Of a stretch of 64,000 nt of DNA, positions 35,630 to 45,927 are shown piece by piece. Position 1 is the stretch's first letter. Each line of letters starts with the position of its first letter. A program made the translations under genes and the position numbers. Below the pieces are notes generated by a model. It made no database searches and was not told where the DNA came from. It was given only the letters and a program-made list of their open reading frames with translations. Source of the stretch: Thermophagus sp052400625 (GTDB lineage Bacteria > Bacteroidota > Bacteroidia > Bacteroidales > Marinilabiliaceae); the NCBI GenBank assembly GCA_052400625.1, contig JBQTGH010000010.1. One strand, written 5' to 3'.

Positions 35630-37468
35630 ATGAAAATACGGATTATAAACATGAGGGTAATTGTACCCTTGATTGTTTTTCTCTTTAGCGGTATGCTTAA
35701 GGCTCAGAAGTGGGAGATGGCAGAAGTGCCCTTGTCCACAAAATGGGGCCATGAATTGACTCCTGAGAATGTTTATAAAGAATATCCCAGACCTATAATG
35801 AAAAGGGCCGGATGGTTGAATCTTAATGGTATTTGGCAGTTCCAACCGATTGAAGAGGGAGATGAAATAGCTGTTGGCGATCATCTGGACGGAGAAATTT
35901 TGGTTCCATTTCCTTGGGAGTCTGCTCTCTCCGGTGTCAGGAAGCAGTTTGACAGTCAAAGGGCTTGTTATAAAAGGTTCTTTGAAATTCCTAAAGAGTG
36001 GAGAGGTCAAAATGTGATTTTGCATTTTGGAGCAGTTGACTGGGAGGCAAAAGTTATTCTGAATGGTTCGGTAGTTGGAATTCATCGGGGAGGGTATGAC
36101 GCTTTTAGTTTTGATGTTACGGGTTTTTTAAGGAATAAGGGGAAGCAGGAGCTTATTGTTGAAGTGTTTGATCCTTCCAACTCAGAACCCATAGCAGCAG
36201 GGAAGCAGAATGAGAAAAGATTTAATGACCCGCAAAGGTTTGTATATGCTCCTTCTTCCGGGATTTGGCAAACTGTCTGGTTGGAACCTGTAGCTAAAAC
36301 CCACATTAAGAATTTTCATGCAGTTCCTGATATTGATAAAGAATCTCTTGAACTTCAAGTGGAAGTTGAAAACTTTATGGATGGTTATTCTATAGAAGTT
36401 AATGCACTAGAAGGAGATCAGAATGTTGCTCGTTATGCTGGCACTTCTTTAAATGAGATTGCCTTAAAAATCGAAAATCCCAGGCTTTGGTCTCCTGACG
36501 ATCCATTTTTGTATGACTTGAGTTTGGTAGTTAAAGACTCTGTAGGGCAGGTGGTAGATTCCGTTATGTCTTATTTTGGTATGCGGAAAATTTCTTTAAA
36601 GAAGGAGTTTGGTATGCAACGCATCTTTCTCAACAATGAATATCTCTTTCAAATGGGGCCACTGGATCAGGGCTATTGGCCCGATGGTTTGTATACAGCC
36701 CCCAGTGATGAAGCAATGCAATGGGAAATAAGGAATATGAAAGAATGGGGATTTAATATGGTGCGGAAACATATAAAGGTGGAGCCCCAGAGATGGTATT
36801 ACCATTGTGATAAAGAGGGTATCCTGGTATGGCAGGATATGCCGGGGACTTTTCAGGAACGGGATGAAATGGATAAGATCCAGTTTGAAGCTGAGTTGCA
36901 GAAAATGGTGAAAAGCCACTGGAATCATCCTTCCATTATTAACTGGGTTGTTTTTAATGAACATTGGGGAGTGTATGATGTAGAACGCAATACCAAAAAT
37001 GTAATGGCATTGGATCCCTCACGTCTGGTTACCGGCAATACCGGTATTGATGCAGGGAAGCCCAGTGTTGATTTTGAGGTCGGGCATATTAAAAGTAATC
37101 ACTCCTACAGACCGCCTAATGTAGCCTTGGTTAGTGCTCAAAGAGCTACTGTATGCGGCGAGTATGGTGCTATAGGCTATAATATAGATGGCCATATTTG
37201 GGATGAAGACGGGCCATGGGTGCACTACAATTATGAGGGGAAAGAAGCCGCTACCGCTGAGTATGAGCGATTTGTTGATATGATTCTTGGCTTTCAGGCT
37301 AAAGGGTTGAATGCAGCAGTGTATACGCAGTGGACAGATGTCGAAAATGAAATGAATGGTTTGTTCACGTACGACAGGAAAGTGGAGAAGTTAGATAAAA
37401 CGCGTGTTACTAAAGCTAACAAATCGACCTGGGAATCGCAGGTTAAGATTGAATTAAAAAATAAATAA
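35630..37468 (+). CDS. GH2 family glycosidase (beta-galactosidase/beta-glucuronidase-like)
   Basis: Retaining exo-glycosidase. An ATG at 35600 overlaps the previous stop, but MKIRIINMRVIVPLIVFLFS starting at 35630 is a proper signal peptide, so I use that start (612 residues). Order of domains: jelly-roll sugar-binding domain (about 60-195, with GWLNLNGIWQFQP and VPFPWESALSG), Ig-like domain (about 200-310), TIM barrel (about 310-600). Glu 444 in INWVVFNEHWG is the expected acid/base and Glu 511 in CGEYGAIGYN the expected nucleophile. It is shorter than the other two GH2 proteins here and only distantly similar to them. It sits between sulfatases, suggesting it acts on a desulfated end. Confidence 0.9.
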   Translation: MKIRIINMRVIVPLIVFLFSGMLKAQKWEMAEVPLSTKWGHELTPENVYKEYPRPIMKRAGWLNLNGIWQFQPIEEGDEIAVGDHLDGEILVPFPWESALSGVRKQFDSQRACYKRFFEIPKEWRGQNVILHFGAVDWEAKVILNGSVVGIHRGGYDAFSFDVTGFLRNKGKQELIVEVFDPSNSEPIAAGKQNEKRFNDPQRFVYAPSSGIWQTVWLEPVAKTHIKNFHAVPDIDKESLELQVEVENFMDGYSIEVNALEGDQNVARYAGTSLNEIALKIENPRLWSPDDPFLYDLSLVVKDSVGQVVDSVMSYFGMRKISLKKEFGMQRIFLNNEYLFQMGPLDQGYWPDGLYTAPSDEAMQWEIRNMKEWGFNMVRKHIKVEPQRWYYHCDKEGILVWQDMPGTFQERDEMDKIQFEAELQKMVKSHWNHPSIINWVVFNEHWGVYDVERNTKNVMALDPSRLVTGNTGIDAGKPSVDFEVGHIKSNHSYRPPNVALVSAQRATVCGEYGAIGYNIDGHIWDEDGPWVHYNYEGKEAATAEYERFVDMILGFQAKGLNAAVYTQWTDVENEMNGLFTYDRKVEKLDKTRVTKANKSTWESQVKIELKNK

Positions 37469-37479
37469 AATCACTAGTT

Positions 37480-39054
37480 ATGAAATCTTTCATGAAATAC
37501 TGGTTGAAGTCATCAATGATTTTGATGGCTTTGAGCGGACTAATAGTCCTGAATTCCTGTTCTTCACCTGATGAACAAGGTGATCAGGCACCAAGCAAAA
37601 AGCCCAATGTATTGTGGTTCTTTGTTGAAGATATTAATCCATGGTTAAAATGTTACGGTCATGATTTAAGTAGTACTCCAAATATTGATCGTCTTGTGGA
37701 AAACGGAGTGGTTTTTGAGAATGCTTTTGCAGCAGCTCCGGTGTGTTCGCCTGCCCGGTCATCTATTATTACCGGGGTCATGGCAACCACCTTGGGAACT
37801 CACCAGCACCATAGTGCCAGAACGGTTGAAGCTGCCCATTATCTTCCCGATAGTGTAACAACTGTTCCTGAATTATTCCGCGAAGCTGGCTATTATACCT
37901 ACAATAATGGTAAAGACGATTACAACTTTACCTATAACCGCCAAAAATTATATTCGGGAGATATTGAAACCTTCTTTTGGTATACACTTGGAGGAGGTGG
38001 TCATTGGCGGGATTCATTGCGTCAGGAAGATCAGCCTTTCTTTGGGCAAATTCAGATTACAGGAGGGAAATATGCCCTTCCACACCCCTCTAGTGTTGCG
38101 AAGTATGAGGCAACATTAAAGAAGTCAGAACGAGTCAGTCCGAATGATATTGATATTCCCCCCTATTTCCCTGATCATCCGATGATCCGTAAAGAATGGG
38201 CCCTCCATTATGATGCTATTAAAATGGTGGATTATGATGTAGAACGGGTTTTGAAACAACTCGAAGAGGATGGAGAATTGGAGAATACTGTAATATTCTT
38301 CTTTTCCGATCATGGCTTTGAAGGCTTGAGGCACAAACAGTTTTGTTACGAAGGAGGTATTCATATACCATTTATCGTATCTTATTTCGGAGATGATCCT
38401 GAGATAAAAAAGCAAATCAAAAAAGGTACCAGACGTGGCGATTTGATAAGTGCTATTGATGTTACAGCTACCAGCCTGGCCATTGCCGGATTGGAAGTGC
38501 CCGAATTTATGGAAAGTCGCAACGTGTTTGCGAAGGATTTTCATCGTGATTTTGTGGTTTCAACACGTGATCGATGTGATTTTACCATTGACCGAATTCG
38601 AAGCATTAGAACAAAACAATACAAATACATCAGAAATTTTCATCCTGAGAGATCTTATATGCAACCTAATTATCGGGATTCAAGACCCATTTTTAAGATG
38701 CTGAAGAATATGTATGAAACCGGTCAGTTGAATGATGTTCAGGCAAAATACTGGGAGCCAACCAAACCCAAAGAAGAGTTGTATGATATTGCAGCTGATC
38801 CACATGAGATAAATAACCTTGCTGCGGATCCTCAGTACGCTGAAGTTTTGAAAGACTTGAGGGGAAAGTTGGATAAATGGATTCTGGAAACAGATGACAA
38901 AGGGCAGTATCCGGAAAAAGTGGAAGATTTAAGATTTATATATGAGAGATGGTTGGATCGCTGTGTAAACCCGGAATTTGATTATGTGAAAGCGAATCCA
39001 AGAAATCAGACTCCCGGATGGATCAGGGATCTGCTTAACTATCCTGAAAATTAA
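37480..39054 (+). CDS. S1-family sulfatase (heparan N-sulfatase-like group)
   Basis: A 524-residue lipoprotein sulfatase (leader ending LNSC, about residue 27). NVLWFFVEDINPWLKCYG supplies the metal site, and APVCSPARSSIITGVMATTL the maturation motif with Cys 89 in the C-S-P-A-R form. GTHQHHSAR, FFFSDHGFEGLRHKQFCYEGG and the extended C-terminus (ILETDDKGQYPE) resemble the sulfamidase-like S1_8 group. Natural substrates of such bacterial enzymes include O-sulfates as well as N-sulfates. It begins 11 nt after the GH2 stop, and the next sulfatase begins 5 nt after its own stop, so this is one operon. Confidence 0.92.
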   Translation: MKSFMKYWLKSSMILMALSGLIVLNSCSSPDEQGDQAPSKKPNVLWFFVEDINPWLKCYGHDLSSTPNIDRLVENGVVFENAFAAAPVCSPARSSIITGVMATTLGTHQHHSARTVEAAHYLPDSVTTVPELFREAGYYTYNNGKDDYNFTYNRQKLYSGDIETFFWYTLGGGGHWRDSLRQEDQPFFGQIQITGGKYALPHPSSVAKYEATLKKSERVSPNDIDIPPYFPDHPMIRKEWALHYDAIKMVDYDVERVLKQLEEDGELENTVIFFFSDHGFEGLRHKQFCYEGGIHIPFIVSYFGDDPEIKKQIKKGTRRGDLISAIDVTATSLAIAGLEVPEFMESRNVFAKDFHRDFVVSTRDRCDFTIDRIRSIRTKQYKYIRNFHPERSYMQPNYRDSRPIFKMLKNMYETGQLNDVQAKYWEPTKPKEELYDIAADPHEINNLAADPQYAEVLKDLRGKLDKWILETDDKGQYPEKVEDLRFIYERWLDRCVNPEFDYVKANPRNQTPGWIRDLLNYPEN

Positions 39055-39059
39055 TAGGC

Positions 39060-40580
39060 ATGGATTTTAGCAAAACAGGCAGAAAAGGCTTCTTGATTAT
39101 TGGAGGCCTTTTCATTGGAATGCTCTTTTCCAAATGTTCTTCTATCGGTGAGGAAACAGAGAAAAAGGTTATAACGTTTGATGAAAAAACTAATATTGTT
39201 CTTATTGCAGTGGATGATATGAATAATTGGGTTGGGGCATTAGGAGGTAATGCTAAAACACCCAATATTGATCAACTGGCAAAGGAAGGAAGGCTTTTTA
39301 CAAATTCACATTGTGTTGTTCCTGCCTGTAATCCTTCCCGTGTTGCTCTTTTTTCCGGTATGAGACCCGAAACTACCGGGCAGTACACCAATCAGGGGAA
39401 TTTCCGAGAGCGACAGGGGGGCGAGGATATAATAACACTTCCCCAAAGGCTGCGCCAGGAGGGTTATGTTGCTGTTGCGGCTGGAAAGTTATTCCATCAT
39501 CCCCGGGGCACAAAGGAAGAACCGGCCGAACTTTCCGATGACATGTCCTGGGATTTTCAATGGAAAGGCAATGTTGGAACTCCCGGGCATAAATTGTTCT
39601 TGAATGAAGATGGTTTTGCTAGTTGGCTGGAAGGTGCGGAAAAGCCTTTTGTTGAAGGAGAATATCAGAACAGCGGAATGAAATATATCTGCCGCTTTGG
39701 TGTATGGGGAGGAATTCCTCAGGCTAAGGAAGCTTGTGGTGATTGGAAAATTGCCGAATTTGGTGCTGACTTTTTGAAAAAGGATCATAAAAATCCGTTC
39801 TTTTTAGGATTAGGCTTTTTCCGTCCCCACTCACCGCAAATTGTACCTCAGGAGTTTATTGATATGTATCCACTGGATGAAATTGAACTTCCTGAATTGC
39901 CTGAGGATGACATGAGAGATATTCCAGAAGCGGGGCAGGTCAATTGGTCAAGTCCTTTTGTGAAATTAGTCAAAGAAAAAGGCCAGCTCAAAAAGGCTGT
40001 ACAAGGATATCTGGCGAGTTGTTCCTTTGCTGATGCCTGTATCGGACAGTTCATGGGTGCCCTAGATAATAGTCCGTATAAAGATAATACTATAGTAATT
40101 TTAGTTACGGATCACGGTTTTCAAACAGGACATAAAAACCGCTGGGAGAAGTTTTCTCTTTGGCGTCAGGCCACTCAAATTCCAATGATAATAAGACTTC
40201 CGGAGAATACAATTCAACCCGGTGAAACCGATGTCGCGGTTTCTATTTTGGATATTTATCCTACCGTTCTTGATCTTCTTGATTTGGATATTCCAAAAAG
40301 TATGGAGGGACATTCATTAGAGCCACTATTGATTAATCCCAAAGCATCCCGGAAACAGCCTGCTATTATAACCTGGGAACAAGGCAGTCATTCGGTGGTG
40401 CTTGATAACTGGAATTATATCCACTATCAGAATGGAGAAGAGGAACTTTATGACCGTAATGCAGATCCCGATGAGTTTATAAACCTTGCCGGCAAGCCTG
40501 AATACCGGGAATTAATGGATGAATTAAAGACCTGGCTTCCTCAGGAGTCTATTCCTCAAAATAAAAAAAACCAGTCATGA
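39060..40580 (+). CDS. S1-family sulfatase (iduronate-2-sulfatase-like)
   Basis: A 506-residue lipoprotein sulfatase (leader with LFSKC near residue 22). NIVLIAVDDMNNWVGALGG, then PACNPSRVALFSGMRPETTG with formylglycine Cys 90, GLGFFRPHSPQIVP, LVTDHGFQTGHKNRWEKFS and the C-terminal DNWNYIHYQNGEEELYDR. MRPETTG and FFRPHSP are hallmarks of the S1_7-like group. It overlaps the next gene by 4 nt (ATGA at 40577), so the two sulfatases are translationally coupled. They are related to each other but differ in length and end. Confidence 0.92.
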   Translation: MDFSKTGRKGFLIIGGLFIGMLFSKCSSIGEETEKKVITFDEKTNIVLIAVDDMNNWVGALGGNAKTPNIDQLAKEGRLFTNSHCVVPACNPSRVALFSGMRPETTGQYTNQGNFRERQGGEDIITLPQRLRQEGYVAVAAGKLFHHPRGTKEEPAELSDDMSWDFQWKGNVGTPGHKLFLNEDGFASWLEGAEKPFVEGEYQNSGMKYICRFGVWGGIPQAKEACGDWKIAEFGADFLKKDHKNPFFLGLGFFRPHSPQIVPQEFIDMYPLDEIELPELPEDDMRDIPEAGQVNWSSPFVKLVKEKGQLKKAVQGYLASCSFADACIGQFMGALDNSPYKDNTIVILVTDHGFQTGHKNRWEKFSLWRQATQIPMIIRLPENTIQPGETDVAVSILDIYPTVLDLLDLDIPKSMEGHSLEPLLINPKASRKQPAIITWEQGSHSVVLDNWNYIHYQNGEEELYDRNADPDEFINLAGKPEYRELMDELKTWLPQESIPQNKKNQS

Positions 40581-42709
40581 AAAGAATCAGTTCAAACCTT
40601 GTGCTTTTTTCCTTATTGTTTCTTGTTGGTTTTTCAATCAAAGGGCAGGAAAAAAAGAATATTCTATTTTTGATGGCCGATGATTTTAACTATTGGACCA
40701 GTAAGGATGGTTACTATCCGGCAGCAGAAACACCAAATCTTGATGCACTTGCTGATAAAGGTGTTTTTTTTAATGACGCTCATTGTGCCTCTCCTGTTTG
40801 TAATCCCTCCAGAAATGCCATGCTATCAGGATTTCGCCCCTCTACTACCGGAATTTCAACTAACGGAGGTGGTTTCGTTCGTCATAAAGAAGGTTTTGAA
40901 AACATTGTAACCTTGCATCAGTATTTTATGGATAACGGGTATTTTACTCATGCGGCAGGTAAGATCTGGCATCCAGGAACTATGGGGGATGAAGAAACAG
41001 ATCCTACTCATTGGGATTCATTGGATAAAAGTAATTCCGGATGTAATGGTGGGGACATTAACCGGTTTTTTCTTACGACAAAAAGTAACTATGGTTGGAG
41101 TGCCAATGAACGGGTCATGAATGAGAATAATTGTGGCGATTATCATTTGGCCATGAACACCGCCCGATTAATTGAAGGATATGATACATCAGAAAATAAG
41201 GATAAACCCTTTTTTATTGCCTGTGGCGTTTTCAGACCGCATATGGCATGGCATAGTCCTTTAAGTTTTTGGGAAGAATTTGACCGTGCAGATATGGTAG
41301 TTCCCAAAGGTTATAATAATGAGGCGGGTAATGATATTCATCAGGAGATTGTTGATAACGATAAGTGGATGGAAGCCATTCATGCTTACCTGGCTTCTTG
41401 CAAATTGGCAGATTACAACGTTGGCGTAATGCTGGATGCCCTGGAAAACAGTCCTTATAAAGATAATACCATTGTGGTATTTATGGGGGATCACGGTTGG
41501 CACCTGGGTGAAAAAGGTCACTGGGGTAAATTTAGTACATGGGATGAAGCCAATCATACCACCATGATCATTTATGATCCTTCGGCAGAAGGAAATGGGC
41601 AGGTATGTGAAAAGGTTGTAAGTATGCAGGATATCTATCCTACTTTAGTGGAGCTTTCCGGACTGGCTCCTAAAACGGATATTGAAGGACGTAGTCTTAC
41701 CCCTTTGCTTGAAGATCCCTCAAGACGGGATTGGGATTGGCCCGTAATGATGACATATGCAGGTATAGACTATATTAAAACTAATGAGTACAGATTAGTG
41801 AAAGATGGAAACAATAGTCGGCTGTATGATATGAAAGCTGATCCTTATGAATGGAATAACCTTTATGGTCAAAGCCAATATGGAAACCTCGTGCAGAAGC
41901 TCAGTGCACAAATTGATAGTATGAAGAAAATCGGACAAGAGCTAAAAGAGAAACTTTTAAAGAACAACTCTTTTGAACCTAACGCCTTATCTATTCCGGG
42001 AATTATTGAAGCAGAGGACTATGATGAAGGTGCTAACGGACTTACTTATTATGACCTGACAAAAGGAAATGCAGGCGGTGTTTACAGGGATGATAATGTA
42101 GATATTGAAATCACGGATGATTCAAACGGGGCTTACCATGTTACTTCCATGAATGAAGGAGAATGGCTTCAATATACTATTCAGGACTTTGATAAAGGAA
42201 AATATGAATTGAAGGCCAGGGTTCGCAATTCGAATTCGAATAGCGTGATTTTGAAGTTTTTTGATGGTGAGCAATGTATTGCGCAAACCGTTGTTCCCGG
42301 AAATACCAATGGATGGATCGATGCATCGTTTAGGGGACTTTCTATTGACTCAGATCATTTTTTGAGATTCAGGATTATGGCTGATTCCTATGGAGTTGAT
42401 TTGAACTATCTCAAATTTGTTGCTTTTGATGACAGCAATCCGGTTTTTACTATTAAAGATGATGGTTCCCCCAGATTTTTAGTGTCTAATGTAATATGTG
42501 ATAGTGCTCTTCAGTTGAACTTGACCTATTCGAGCCCGGTAGTTAAGATGGAAATATTTGATTCAAAAGGGGTAAAGGTAGATCAGGATCTGTTAACCGG
42601 TGAAGTTTATACTACCTATAATTTGAATCCAGGACTTTCAAACGGAGTTTACTTTGCTAAGTTTTATGATGCAAAAGGTGCCGTTGTTGAGAAATTCCTA
42701 ATCAGATAA
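40577..42709 (+). CDS. S1-family sulfatase with CBM-like domain and T9SS sorting domain
   Basis: A 710-residue three-part protein. After a signal peptide, the sulfatase domain (about 24-460) carries NILFLMADDFNYW, PVCNPSRNAMLSGFRPSTTG (formylglycine Cys 75), CGVFRPHMAWHSP and VFMGDHGWHLGEKGHWGKFS. Residues about 475-615 (IPGIIEAEDYDEGANGLTYY, EWLQYTIQDFDKGKYELKAR) match a CBM6-like sugar-binding module. The end (about 635-710, VVKMEIFDSKGVKVDQDL, GVYFAKFYD) is a T9SS type A sorting domain. So this is the one sulfatase here that is likely exported to the cell surface and targeted to polymer, while the others act on periplasmic oligosaccharides. It closes the sulfatase operon and is followed by a terminator. 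Confidence 0.93.
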   Translation: MKRISSNLVLFSLLFLVGFSIKGQEKKNILFLMADDFNYWTSKDGYYPAAETPNLDALADKGVFFNDAHCASPVCNPSRNAMLSGFRPSTTGISTNGGGFVRHKEGFENIVTLHQYFMDNGYFTHAAGKIWHPGTMGDEETDPTHWDSLDKSNSGCNGGDINRFFLTTKSNYGWSANERVMNENNCGDYHLAMNTARLIEGYDTSENKDKPFFIACGVFRPHMAWHSPLSFWEEFDRADMVVPKGYNNEAGNDIHQEIVDNDKWMEAIHAYLASCKLADYNVGVMLDALENSPYKDNTIVVFMGDHGWHLGEKGHWGKFSTWDEANHTTMIIYDPSAEGNGQVCEKVVSMQDIYPTLVELSGLAPKTDIEGRSLTPLLEDPSRRDWDWPVMMTYAGIDYIKTNEYRLVKDGNNSRLYDMKADPYEWNNLYGQSQYGNLVQKLSAQIDSMKKIGQELKEKLLKNNSFEPNALSIPGIIEAEDYDEGANGLTYYDLTKGNAGGVYRDDNVDIEITDDSNGAYHVTSMNEGEWLQYTIQDFDKGKYELKARVRNSNSNSVILKFFDGEQCIAQTVVPGNTNGWIDASFRGLSIDSDHFLRFRIMADSYGVDLNYLKFVAFDDSNPVFTIKDDGSPRFLVSNVICDSALQLNLTYSSPVVKMEIFDSKGVKVDQDLLTGEVYTTYNLNPGLSNGVYFAKFYDAKGAVVEKFLIR

Positions 42710-42730
42710 AATAGGTTTGTTGGTGCTTAT

Positions 42731-42785
42731 AGGTCGGGGTGAAGGAATACACTATCATACTTTGTCCCGACTTTACCTCTTTTTA
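42731..42785 (+). terminator. Terminator after the sulfatase operon
   Basis: AGGTCGGG (42731-42738) pairs with CCCGACTT followed by TACCT, with a 29-nt loop and a following TCTTTTT. It is weaker than the other terminators because of the long loop. It sits 22 nt past the stop at 42709. Confidence 0.6.
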
Positions 42786-42857
42786 TGTCTTTTAAATATT
42801 GTGACCGGCCAAATTAACCATATTTCCTGTATATGGAATGTTTAATTTAACAAAACT

Positions 42858-45806
42858 ATGAAGCTATCGTTGCTTTTTTTTCTGCTGACTTTTAGTTTTT
42901 TATCTTCATTGAAAGCTCAAGCTAATCGGGATTTTGTGAATTTATCAGATCTGGACTGGAAAATATGGTTAGATTCCGAGGCTGAATGGGAGAATGACAG
43001 TCTGTTTTTACCACCCGTTCAATTGGAAGATCTTCCATACAACAGGCCCACCTGTGGATGGAGTGGTTTGTTTGATGGTCGAGGAAAAGCCGTTCATTTA
43101 CCGGCCACTGTAGAAGAGCATTTCTGGGGTTTTAACGGTAATAAATACGGAGTTGCAGGTAATTACAAAGGAGTGTCATGGTTTTTCACTGAGATGGATG
43201 TTTCCGAATCGTTTGAAGGGAAGAGAGTTGTGCTTGACTTTGAAAGTTGTCGGATGAGAGCAGAGGTATTTGTTAATGAGCAGTTGGTTGGATATGATCT
43301 GATTAACGGAACTCCTTTTTCGGTTGATGTGTCCCGGGCCTTAAAGTATGGAGGGAAAAATAGAATTGCCGTTCGGATAACTGACCCGGATGGTAATTTT
43401 GAGTGGATGGATTTTTTCCCACATAAATGGGGTAACTACCAGATTCCACCAAGTCATGGTTTCGGTGGAATCACCGGAAGAGTTTTTTTGAGTGTTACCG
43501 GACATTCTTACATAGAAGATGTATTTGTGAAAAACACCCCTCAGGTAAATAGTATTGATCTGGAGGTTTCGCTGGCACAAGCAGATGGAAAATCACTTGA
43601 GGGTATTTTGATGTTTGAACTATGGGAGAAAGGAAAGGCTGATAAACCGGTTGTTAAGAAACAAATGCAAGTCAGCTCGAATAGAGCCTCACCTGTTGTA
43701 AAAACTTCTTTGGAGTATGAAAAGGCCAGGTTGTGGTCGCCTGAAGATCCAAATCTCTACGAGCTTCAAGTTCATTGGCTTCCTGAGGAGGGGGATAAGC
43801 ATCAGTTTAATCGAAAAATTGGGTTTAGGTGGTTTGAGGTAAAAGATGTGGAAGGCGACAAAATGTTTTTCCTTAATGGAAGAAGGGTCGTAGTTCTTTC
43901 ATCCATTTCCTGGGGTTTTTGGCCCATTAATGGTCAGTTCCCCGATTTCGGTTTGGCCAAAAAACAAATCGAAACAGCCAAGCTTTTGGGCTTAAATATG
44001 CTCAATTTTCATCGGAACATCGGGCATCCCGAGATTCTGGATCTGGCTGATGAAATGGGATTGCTTTATTATGCTGAACCGGGAGGCTACAAAACAGGAG
44101 CGGCAGGCTCGGGCTTCATACAGGAATGGAACCGGCAGAAATTGTTTCGCATGATTCGGCGGGACAGGAATCACCCTTCTCTCGTAATCTATAACATGAT
44201 TAATGAATCAGGCCGGGATCCGCTTTCTCATGAAAAAGAAGATATTGTCAGAGCTCATAAAATTGATGAAACCCGAATAATTACTTATACCTCAACCAAT
44301 CTGTTTAAAAAATTTCATGGAGGAGCTATGCCATGGGATACAGCAGGGGTTAAAATGCACATGCTTCCCTACGATGATGAGGTGCATTATTACGGATGGT
44401 GGGATGAACATCATCCGGACGGGCCGGGAAGTTACCGGGATGAGTTTTACAATGGGCCCGATAATTTTCACCGCAACTCGAATAATGCTTCGGAAATTGT
44501 TCAATGGGGAGAAGACGGAGCTATTGGAACACCGCCCCGACTGCAGTTAATGGCTGAAAAAATAAAAGAAATTGGTGAAACAGGGTACGATGGTGATTCT
44601 TATCTGAAACAATATGAAGCCTATAATGATTTTCTTGATGAGAACGAATTCAGAAATGCTTTTCCTGAAGTTGATGATCTAACCACCTCACTTGGAAATG
44701 TTGCGTTCTATTATCAGGGGCGGATTATTGAAAATATCCGAATCAGTAACACCGTGGATGGTTATTATGTAAACGGTTGGGAGGGGACTAAAATTGAAAA
44801 TCATTCCGGGATAGTTGATCCTTTCCGAAATCCCAAAGGAGATACTAAATTGATTAGCCGCTATAATCAGCCGTTATATGTTGCAGTGAAAGTACGCGAT
44901 AAAGTTGTTGAGAAAAACAGACGGTCTGTCGTTGATTTCTATATTGTTAATGAGGAAGATCTTTCCGGCAATTATCAGCTTCACATTACTGCTGAAGATT
45001 CTTCAGGTGTCTTTTATGAAAAGGCTTTTCCTGTAACAGTAACAGGAGGAACTACTTATGGCGAACTATTGGTAAGTGATATCAGTCTTGAAATCAAAAA
45101 CGCAGGCTATGTTACTGTCAAAGGAGTTTTGATGAAGCATAACAACGCATTGGCTTCCGGAAGTGATCAAATATTTGCCGTTGATCCGGTCGTGGACAAC
45201 CTTCCGATGGTTGCTGTTTACGATACGAGCGAAGTGGTTTCAAAAATGCTTCAAGCTGCCAATATTGATTTTAATGCATACGATAAAGGGTTTCCCAGGG
45301 AGAAGATTATCATCACTGCAGGTATGCCGGAAAGTATTTATTTCAATCATTTCCACATACGAAACAAAATGCTTGAGTGGGTAAAAAATGGAAATACTTT
45401 GATTGTACTCGATGATCCTGCTGCCTATCTTACCTTTTTGAATTCCAAAGAAATAGTTGATTACAGGGGAGAGAAAGAGATCAGGGGGAATTGGTTCGGA
45501 GGGAATTTCTTCAACAAAAAACACCCATATTATAATGGATTACCTGTCAATACTGCATTTAATTGGGAATATCAGGTCTTTGCTGATTTCAAAAACGACC
45601 GGAAAGGCATGCGTTTAAAAAATGGAGAGACAGTTGTAGGTGTTTATGCTGATCATCAGGCGGAGCTTTATTCTGCATTGAGCATCTTGCCCTGTGGAAA
45701 GGGAAAAATTGTTGTAACTACCCTTGATTTTGAAAGAGCTCTTGCTGGCAATAAGAAAGCAAGTGTAGTAGCCAGGCGATTGCTGAAAAATATCATAAAG
45801 TATTAA
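42858..45806 (+). CDS. GH2 family glycosidase with C-terminal glutamine-amidotransferase-like domain (copy 1)
   Basis: A 982-residue secreted enzyme. Signal peptide to about 20; jelly-roll domain about 75-205 (GVSWFFTEMDVSE, RAEVFVNEQLVGYDLINGTP); Ig-like domain about 215-330; TIM barrel about 335-610 with Glu 450 in YNMINESGRDP (acid/base) and Glu 552 in QWGEDGAIG (likely nucleophile); beta-rich linker with EVTV-like strands; and about 770-975 a domain resembling class-I glutamine amidotransferase or beta-galactosidase trimerisation folds (KIIITAGMPESIYF, NGNTLIVLDDP, GKGKIVVTTLDFERAL). It is a full-length paralog of 47067-50057. The GEDG variant of the usual nucleophile region marks a separate GH2 branch. 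Sugar specificity unknown. Confidence 0.88.
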   Translation: MKLSLLFFLLTFSFLSSLKAQANRDFVNLSDLDWKIWLDSEAEWENDSLFLPPVQLEDLPYNRPTCGWSGLFDGRGKAVHLPATVEEHFWGFNGNKYGVAGNYKGVSWFFTEMDVSESFEGKRVVLDFESCRMRAEVFVNEQLVGYDLINGTPFSVDVSRALKYGGKNRIAVRITDPDGNFEWMDFFPHKWGNYQIPPSHGFGGITGRVFLSVTGHSYIEDVFVKNTPQVNSIDLEVSLAQADGKSLEGILMFELWEKGKADKPVVKKQMQVSSNRASPVVKTSLEYEKARLWSPEDPNLYELQVHWLPEEGDKHQFNRKIGFRWFEVKDVEGDKMFFLNGRRVVVLSSISWGFWPINGQFPDFGLAKKQIETAKLLGLNMLNFHRNIGHPEILDLADEMGLLYYAEPGGYKTGAAGSGFIQEWNRQKLFRMIRRDRNHPSLVIYNMINESGRDPLSHEKEDIVRAHKIDETRIITYTSTNLFKKFHGGAMPWDTAGVKMHMLPYDDEVHYYGWWDEHHPDGPGSYRDEFYNGPDNFHRNSNNASEIVQWGEDGAIGTPPRLQLMAEKIKEIGETGYDGDSYLKQYEAYNDFLDENEFRNAFPEVDDLTTSLGNVAFYYQGRIIENIRISNTVDGYYVNGWEGTKIENHSGIVDPFRNPKGDTKLISRYNQPLYVAVKVRDKVVEKNRRSVVDFYIVNEEDLSGNYQLHITAEDSSGVFYEKAFPVTVTGGTTYGELLVSDISLEIKNAGYVTVKGVLMKHNNALASGSDQIFAVDPVVDNLPMVAVYDTSEVVSKMLQAANIDFNAYDKGFPREKIIITAGMPESIYFNHFHIRNKMLEWVKNGNTLIVLDDPAAYLTFLNSKEIVDYRGEKEIRGNWFGGNFFNKKHPYYNGLPVNTAFNWEYQVFADFKNDRKGMRLKNGETVVGVYADHQAELYSALSILPCGKGKIVVTTLDFERALAGNKKASVVARRLLKNIIKY

Positions 45807-45927
45807 TGATGTTTCTTGTTTTTAGAATGTCTCTAAAAGATGATTTGATAAAATACGGATGTGTAGGTTCTATATTATCCAAGACGAAACATCAGGGCAG
45901 TAGCGGAGAATTTATTTTCGTACTTAA

